Source: Oopsacas minuta
Lineage: Eukaryota; Porifera; Hexactinellida; Lyssacinosida; Leucopsacidae
Direction of reading: 5' to 3'
Assembly: GCA_024704765.1 (NCBI GenBank)
Contig: JAKMXF010000321.1
Span: forward strand, 1-64,000
Length of the DNA stretch: 64,000 nucleotides
The first letter of the stretch is position 1. Each line of letters begins with the position of its first letter. Below the pieces are notes generated by a model. That model saw nothing but the letters and a program-made list of their open reading frames with translations, made no database searches and was not told where the DNA came from. The translations under genes were made by a program, and so were the position numbers. Below are positions 56,786 through 64,000 of this stretch, in pieces.

Positions 56786-59700
56786 ATGAATTCATCTGAC
56801 CAACCTGTCTCCATTTCATCAAGCAGTTACCATAGCAACAACAGACATTCCATCAATATCCAATCAGCAATATTTTCATGTAATATTTGTGGAGAATTCC
56901 AATCAGAACCAAAGCTCTTATCCTGCCTGCACAGCTTCTGTAAAGTATGTCTCCCAGTGTGTGTAAATGAAGACGGTAAGCATATAGTATGTCCAACCTG
57001 CCAAGAGGTAACAAGGATTAATTCTGACAAGGGACTGGATGGAATTCCTAAAAATACTCTGATAGAGGAGACATTGACTTACTGGCTTAAACAGAGAGAG
57101 ATAGAGCAGAAACAGGTACAGTGACTTAATTATTATGTACTACTTTACTCATTTATTATTCCATTGGAGACACCATTTGACACCTCTGGCAAATATTAGT
57201 GTTCCAATTTTGAAATTAGCAACTTTAGTTCCAATCATAGTTTCGGTAATATTAACTATTAAAATACTAAAATACATATTTTAGCTCTCTTTTCATTCAT
57301 AAATATTTACTCCTATTACCTATATTATAATTCCAATACAATTCATTGGTCTTTTGAGATTAGCGAGGGTCTACTATAATCAAATTAACGTATAACACCT
57401 CGATAAACATCCTTACATTCTTGTAATTAAATATTAATTGAATGCAACAACAAAACAACAAAGAATTATCAATTCAGTGTCAAAACTGTCCAAATATCAA
57501 ATTACAAATTAGAAATTAGAAATGTAGGTCTAACTTCATCTTTTGTAATGTATAATCAACATTCCATTAAGTATAACCGTATCTAGGTTACGAATATGAA
57601 TGTGTTATATGCCAGCTGATTAATCAATTAATGGAGATTTCTCTGCTGGGTTAGATAAGAACTAACATCAAAGTTAGTATCAGTTTCAATACACATCAGG
57701 AGTATCATATTTATGTCATAAGACGAATTATAAGAATATAACGCGAGGTTCATTAGGACACATTTGTTTCATTCAATAGATGGGCAGTATATAGTTACGC
57801 TTCAAAGAGTTTGGAATGTAATGTGCAGAACTCTTTATGTTACAGAAAAGGGGGACATAGAGAGGGTAATGATATCAGAAATACCCATAATCTAGTTATA
57901 TAGAATACTGATTATAGAAATACCCGCTTATATAGAAGTGTCAAATTATACAAATAAGGTCTCAAACCGTCAAAGTAGCATATCTTCCATCGGGTATATC
58001 GAAGTAATTATCGCGGTCTCTTGAGAATCGATATGACAGGAGTTTAGTGTATACAAATGCTATAATTAGAATTATATATGACAGGTAATAGCATGTGATA
58101 TATGTCGCACACAAAAGGCGAAGAGAGCAGAATTCTATTGTCTGGAATGTGTGAAATTCATGTGCAGCTATCATGTGGATAGACATGGAGAATTCTTCCC
58201 AGAGAGTCACAGAGTAATGAAGAACAGTGAACTCAAATCTCTGGACTTCGGTCAACTTAAGAAAGAAGAGGAACCTAGCTTCTGTCCTGTAGGACTCCAT
58301 CAAAAGAAAAGATTAGAATTCTACTGCAGTACTTGTCAGCAGTCTGTATGTAATGTGTGTATAACACTATCACACTCTGATCATGAGTTGGAGTATATAT
58401 ACCAAGAGGCAAGGAAAAGGAAGGATAGGTGAGTGATTTATTCATATTTGTGAGTGTAGATTTAAGGAATAGCGGAACATTGAGGGCGAATGCATACTCT
58501 CAGGAATTATGCCTTCATAAATTTCCACCCATTTTCATTGCCAAACGCCAGAAATATCTCAAAAAATATTGTTTCCTGGATTTTCAAATTTCCCCTGAAT
58601 ATGAAGCGAAAATATAATCTTCAAAGATAGTTCCAATTGCAATTGCAAAGTTAAAACTACTTTTCGAATAACAGAGTTAAGGGGACTAATATTGGAGGTC
58701 ACGTTCTTTCACTTTTTCCAAAAGCATCCAGATGTAATAATCAAATTATCATATATACACTATCTCTATTTATTAGGGAATAACAACCTGACTATAATAT
58801 GTACATCATCTTGACACCTCTGTGACATTACTCTAGTCTAGTTGCGATAATTTATTGCTGTGTATATGATTAAGCGGTTACACAGCCAGGTTACAGGAAT
58901 GGAGCGAAGGTATTTTAGTGCATAAAAGCTGTGTAAAGCTTTGTTTCAAACAAAATAATTAATATTGTAAACTCCAAAAATGCTGAATAGAATTTCCTAA
59001 AATTATCTTTGAGAGATATTTGCGATTCTTTCAACAAAATTAATTATTCAATTAATAAATATTGCGAATACACTTTGAAGTGATACCTAAGCATGATGGC
59101 ACCGATTATATGGAAAGCACAAACCAATGGACAGAAGTTTGCTGAGATATGATTATTCAAATTTATTGAAACCTCCAAAATATCTGTTGACTCAAGATAA
59201 ATATTAAAGAATGTAAATACAAATTTATTTATGTAAACATCATGCAAATTAACAACAAGCTTATGTGTAATTAACTCAAATATGCTGTATATTATAAGAT
59301 TTAATCATGCACAGCACTTGTTTAGAGATATTGCGGGGCTCCCCAGGATCAATTGTACCATAGGAGAAGGGGTTTGAGGGTGAAAAGGTTGGGTAACTCT
59401 GAATTATAGAAATAGAATATATTCCTTTAGTAAAATTCCTAATTCACTGTTTGTATCTAAGGAAACACACTTCACACTTGTATAATACCGCCGTAGACAA
59501 GTTTTGAAAGTGGGTGTGACCTGTTGGGGCTTATTCTCCAGCATTGTAATTGGTACATAGCATAATGATACTGCTAGCCATTAGCAAAAATTATTAATAT
59601 CTCATTAAAATCAATAGCGTATATAGGATGACATAACACGTGTGTTAGTACACAGCACCTGACTGATATCAGGTATGAAGATATAGAATTACTATTAATG

Positions 59701-62700
59701 GCTCTTGTAGAGAATTTCTAAAGTGTCCAATCTCCGTCAGACATTGAAAATGCTGAATTACACTTTTAGTATTATTAAGTTCATGGTTACATAACCAATG
59801 ATACTCTGTTACTTATAGGGCATTATATCCTCTACCTGTTATACATTCTGTGTGCAGACTAGCGTTTCCTATAGCGGATGACTACAGAGTAATAACTAAT
59901 GTCTAACCATATATGTCGTTATTTTTGTATTGTCCTTTGCGCTCCACGGAGGTCTTACGTCAGGGCAGTGAACTGGCAAATCGGGTCGTTATCAGACACT
60001 AAACACTCTTCAATTGACTAGATGAAATTAGAATCTCAGGGAATACACTTCACACCTGCCACTATAAACAATCCTACAATGAATTTCTATTTGTTTAGTT
60101 TACGTAACAGACTGAATGACATAACGGAACTACAGATGGAATATGACAGGAATATGACAGTAGTTAGGAAGCAGCAGGATTACTTGTCAGAGATGGGAGA
60201 TAATGTTGTTAACAATATTAACAACTATTTTCAAGAGGTGAGGATTAGTATTGTTGTTATTTAGATAACTCTAAAATGTGGTAACCACCTAACAGCCATC
60301 ATTGCCAGTTGGCGACAAGTTTTAGGGGAACTAAATCAAATATGAGGGCAGGCAGTATACGAAATAGCTGTCACCTCAATGCAAAATGCAAATGAATAGT
60401 CTCCACCTCGAAACCTGGGGGTCCATACCCTCTATGCACCTAAACTTGATGCATGTGTGCACAGGACCAGTGGAACAGGTCAGACAATTACAGTGCCACT
60501 TAGATTCTGCTTCCATCATGTCCTCTGTATGCAAACAAGAACTGGGGAAGTTTTATTTTAGCAGGATATGCGTTGGAAATAAATGTGTCTGTGTGTTAAT
60601 TAGAACAAAGAATGATAAGTGGATCTCAACTGGTCTGGCTCAAAATATCAACTTTATACGAATTTATTAATTATAGCTCTGCTCAGCTCTAAATTATTCT
60701 GAGAATCCTTCCTGCAAATAGTCACAAATATTATTAGAAGAACTCACAACCAAAATATTTATGTTGTCATATATCTTATTCATAGCAACGCTGTGACCTC
60801 AAAGGAATGTCACCGCCTAGTGGATATAAACTTCTGCCCATTTTAATAAAGTTAATTGTAAAAACAAGAGTCAAGTTACTAACCAATTCTTGAGTCATAT
60901 ATTCTTCATAGCAACGTATTGGTTACAATGGTATGTGTATGTTACAGAAAGTTATGCTGTATGTTACTCAGAATTGTGACTTTAATTATATTGCATTAAT
61001 GTACTGGATAAATGTGCTGATACAGTTCTGCTTAATTGTGCCACATTTGTCAGGTGGCATACCGACACAATTGACAAACGATATTTCTGCAATTACATCT
61101 CTGTTCTGAAAATGGGTCGATCAAGTGGATTCGATTAGCATTTAATCCATTAATAACTCATAGCTATTTCTTCGTTGTTACTGTGCCGACCATCTCTTAT
61201 CACTATTATTGGAGGCACTATAAGCAGTAAATGTAACCACAATAGTCAGTGGCGTATCCATGGGGGGATTTGGGTGTTCAAACACCCCCCCCTCATAACT
61301 TGTTTCCAAAAGGGAAAGGTTGTTATTTACAATTCGATTTTCCTTAATATATTTACAGAATGCTATCCAATTAACACAATTATTTATCAACGAGTTTTCC
61401 AGACGACATCCCTAAAGATTCCAGACGACTAACGTATTAGCAGATCAAAAATTGTATTCCCTAAATAGTATACATCAAATTATCCAACAACATTATCATG
61501 TTATCTAACACCTAAACACTTAAACATCTAAACAACTTTATTACAAATGCACAATATTACGCTCCTCCTGCTATGTGATAAGAATAGCTGTACATCGATG
61601 TTTGAGCGTCTAAGATTCAAAAATTTTCCCCACACCCCGCCACTGCACATATCGAGCCTCATATTAATAGTGCCACTTCAATATTATTATTTCATATTTA
61701 CTATGCTGTCTGCACAGATAATAATTAGAATTTGTTTATTATTATTATTATTGTTTTTGTTGTTCAGGTCATCAATGCACTGGAAGACCGCAGGAAGTCC
61801 CTTAGTATAATAGTAGAGAAAATCCTTAACCAACGAAAATTATCCCTCAACAACCAATCTCTCGACCTACAGGCCCGAGCAGAAACCATCTCATACTGTC
61901 GATCTGTTATCGATATGTTTATACAGCAATGTCCCTCTACTCCCTTCATGCAGGTAGAACCAATGTTAATACACCGGCTGGATAATATACAGAAGAAGAT
62001 GAGTATTGATACCATACGTCCCATTAAGGAGTTACACTTTCTAGTAAATAAACAGTTCCCAGAGGCTATAACACAATGTGGAATGTTAACAGAAGTACAC
62101 CCTCAGTCCTGTGGTATCACTACTGCTAATAGTCTTAGACTGCTGACTAATGATCCTACAGAGTTTGTGATACATACCAAGAACTCACAAGGTTGTTAGG
62201 GTTAAATATTTATACATTTAATTAATTGCTAATAGGGGAACACCGCTGATATTTACCGAGGGTAGGGGTATACAGGAGCCCTCATTATCTCCCGTTATTG
62301 TCTATATTTGTAGGAGAGACAATCTACGAGGACTACACCCAGGTAGAGAGCAAGATCAGCGGTCCTACACGCATTAAACCAGTAACACAAGACAACAAAG
62401 ACGGTACATACACCGTCCAATTCACACCTGACATTATAGGAAAATATTCAGTAACTGTTACAGTCAATGGAGAAGTTATTCCACAGTGTCCTATGCTTAT
62501 GATTGTGTCACGGAACTATTACGAGATAAGTACACCTCTTATACGTGTTAGTGCCACTAAACAGACAGACAAGGGGCCTTATGAGGCGGTATGTGGGGTA
62601 GCATGTGACGCTAATGGGAACTTGTACGTAGCAGTCCCTGGTAACAAATGTGCAAAGGTATTTAGCCCAAATGGGAAATTCCTCTACCAAATAGGTAAAG

Positions 62701-63347
62701 ACAAGCACGATATACGTCCGTACGGTGTAGCCGTCTGCAGGAAAGGACGCGTGTATGTAACGGATCAACAGAAAAACTGTCTAGCAATATTCGATAATGA
62801 CGGAGACCTGCTTAATTGTGTTAAAGCAACCCAGAAGGGATACCCAGAGCTGAATAAACCCCTGGGGGTGTGTGTCAATCACGTAGGAGAGATCCTAGTA
62901 GCTGATTCAGGGAATAACAGAATAGTTGTATTTGACAGTGACGGATTAGCAAGGAGACAGATAGGGACAGGGGATGTGTTAACTGCTCCCCATGACGTAG
63001 CGACTAACTCTCTAAACCAGATAATTGTCCTAGACAAGGGACAGTTCCGTATAAGTGTATTTGACCCCAAGGGAGAGTTCCTATTCACAATGATACCAGG
63101 AGGTCGTAATGAGGGTTCAATTGGTAAGGGAAGGTTCATCGGGGTCGATAAGGCTGACAACATTCTAGTAACAGACTCATCGACTAACAGCATTAAGATA
63201 TTCTGTATGGATGGTTTATTCTTTGGACAACTGTACTCTCCCAGCGATGAGACCGACCAATTGTCCAAGCCCCTTGGTATAACCGTCAATTCAGAGGGCA
63301 AGATTGTGGTTAGCTATTCGGGGAGCACACGGATAAGCCTATTTTAG
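56786..63347 (+). CDS. TRIM-NHL E3 ubiquitin ligase (RING, two B-boxes, coiled coil, filamin, NHL)
   Basis: Five exons: 56786-57115, 58085-58428, 60111-60237, 61768-62191 and 62314-63347. Exon 1 has a C3HC4 RING (CNICGEF...CLHSFCKVC...CPTCQ). Exon 2 carries two B-boxes (CDICRTQKAKRAEFYCLEC and FCPVGLHQKKRLEFYCSTC). Exons 3 and 4 give the coiled coil. Exon 5 completes a filamin/Ig repeat (KDGTYTVQFTPDIIGKYSV) and six NHL repeats (for example LGVCVNHVGEILVADSGNNR) that end at the stop. The layout is that of TRIM2/3/32/71 relatives, which bind RNA or protein through NHL and ubiquitylate targets. The paralog cannot be decided. It is the only gene here with several introns over 900 bp. Confidence 0.9.
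57116..58084. other. First TRIM-NHL intron, with a transposon-end fragment
   Basis: About 970 bp. At 57356-57377 the words gattagcgagggtctacta match the inner and outer TIR of the 408-bp element in PTP5; I find no partner end nearby, so it looks like a solo or decayed end. The rest is AT-rich with no gene seen. Confidence 0.55.
58429..60110. other. Second TRIM-NHL intron
   Basis: About 1.7 kb without a supported gene. Small ORFs at 58429 and 59044 are read-through or AT-rich noise. Confidence 0.5.
60238..61767. other. Third TRIM-NHL intron
   Basis: About 1.5 kb. The 94-codon ORF at 60386-60670 has a Cys/His content that looks superficially zinc-finger-like but no proper spacing, and the ORF at 61175 is low-complexity. 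No gene is called. Confidence 0.5.
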
Positions 63348-63592
63348 ATTTTAATAATTTGTATATTTGTATATTGTTTATATTGAATCTTTTATAAATA
63401 TGAATTCCAATCAACTATCTTCGTAACCAGAGAAATATAAGATCATACACACTATGGATCTGGTCAGAAAATCTGTCTCCGTTTCCATAGTTACCTCGTT
63501 GGTACAGTGGATAATCTGTAGAATATTTAATCCAATAACAAACAATAACAAAAGACAAATAAAACCATATACACCTAAGCTAATAAAATTAA

Positions 63593-64000
63593 TTAACACA
63601 AGAATCTCTTCTTCCCTTCATCTCCCAAATTTCTTCCTTTAGTCTCAAACGGAAGTAAGAAACTAGCAACAGCTGATGCAATAGCTACACCAGCGTATAC
63701 AAATATTGTAGCATAGAAGTTCTCTTTCAGCAGTACAGTTGCTATGAAGGGCGTTATAATAGCCCCTACTCTTGCCATTGTGCTACAAAGCGCGAGAGCT
63801 GAAGCCCGTATTCGAGTGGGGTAGGCCTCTGGGGTGTATACATAGGCTGCTTGGAATGCACCCGTAATACAGCCCCTGATAGCAAATAAGAACACAGTCT
63901 TAATAATCTTATCATTAAACCCGGTACATAATAATAACAGGAAGTAGAAAACAGCTGATAACCCGAATTCTGACGTCATCGTTAACTTCCTGCCTATCAG
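63593..64000 (-). CDS. SVOP: SVOP/SV2-like MFS transporter, 3' part
   Basis: The C-terminal ~135 residues of a major facilitator protein, open to the right window edge. It shows LIGRKLTMTSEFGLSAV (the conserved GRK loop), FLFAIRGCITGAFQAAYVYTPEAYPTRIRA and MARVGAIITPFIATVL, which closely match SVOP, then the last transmembrane segment and FETKGRNL. SVOP-type proteins sit in vesicle or plasma membranes and transport organic ions; the substrate here is unknown. The stop is at 63593, 245 bp from the convergent TRIM-NHL stop. The 5' part lies outside the window. Confidence 0.87.
   Translation of the reverse strand: MIGRKLTMTSEFGLSAVFYFLLLLCTGFNDKIIKTVFLFAIRGCITGAFQAAYVYTPEAYPTRIRASALALCSTMARVGAIITPFIATVLLKENFYATIFVYAGVAIASAVASFLLPFETKGRNLGDEGKKRFLC

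Noticed and set aside
60386-60670. 94-codon plus ORF with Cys/His residues
   Set aside because: No regular zinc-finger spacing and no splice links; it lies within the third TRIM-NHL intron.

Overview
This window is nuclear DNA from an animal with a compact, AT-rich genome. Genes lie a few hundred bases apart, most introns are 45-100 bp with GT-AG borders, and the gene set is metazoan: an EEA1-type tether, a seven-Ig PTK7-like pseudokinase receptor, a CDK5 activator, cyclin A, a cation-dependent mannose-6-phosphate receptor, TRIM-NHL, SVOP-like and tandem-domain receptor PTPs. Density, intron size and base composition suggest a sponge, for example a haplosclerid demosponge, but this is inference.

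Layout. 1-1323: end of a 338-bp satellite array, then degenerate repeats. 1324-7046: housekeeping genes on the minus strand (SRPK-type kinase, ribosomal protein L27, an unrecognised 623-residue protein, TMEM208, NOP16). 7119-13029: a PH-domain gene on the plus strand whose 3.7-kb first intron holds the whole PTK7-like gene on the other strand. 13120-15982: two nearly identical seven-transmembrane receptors. 16207-19076: EEA1-like. 19207-22592: a protein with several PTB-like domains. 22936-23817: a secreted Thr-rich protein. 23916-34107: M6PR, RFC5, a CDK5 activator and cyclin A, all minus strand. 34990-56243: five tandem receptor-PTP genes, all minus strand. 56786-63347: a TRIM-NHL gene on plus. 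63593-64000: the 3' end of an SVOP-like transporter.

The receptor-PTP cluster is the most unusual part. I assembled the genes across splice sites. Four of the five have a short signal-peptide exon (one of these needs a one-base correction) and an ectodomain of Ig-like, FN3-like or mucin-like sequence. All five have one very long exon covering both PTP domains (with the transmembrane segment in four) and a tiny last exon that begins with a [E/I/D]-x-Y motif. Three copies keep an intact membrane-proximal catalytic loop. Two have lost it, and one of those has also lost its ectodomain and starts with a cysteine-rich, probably lipidated, N-terminus. All five distal domains lack the catalytic arginine. 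The ectodomains carry single-base frame disruptions, repeat arrays and CAA microsatellites, whereas the long intracellular exons are open. This looks like a CD45-like, fast-evolving surface-receptor family. A role in recognition is inference.

Several genes here are not visible as long ORFs and were rebuilt from splice signals: the M6PR gene, the L27 and cyclin A 3' exons, the first PH exon, and the first and last exons of the PTP genes.
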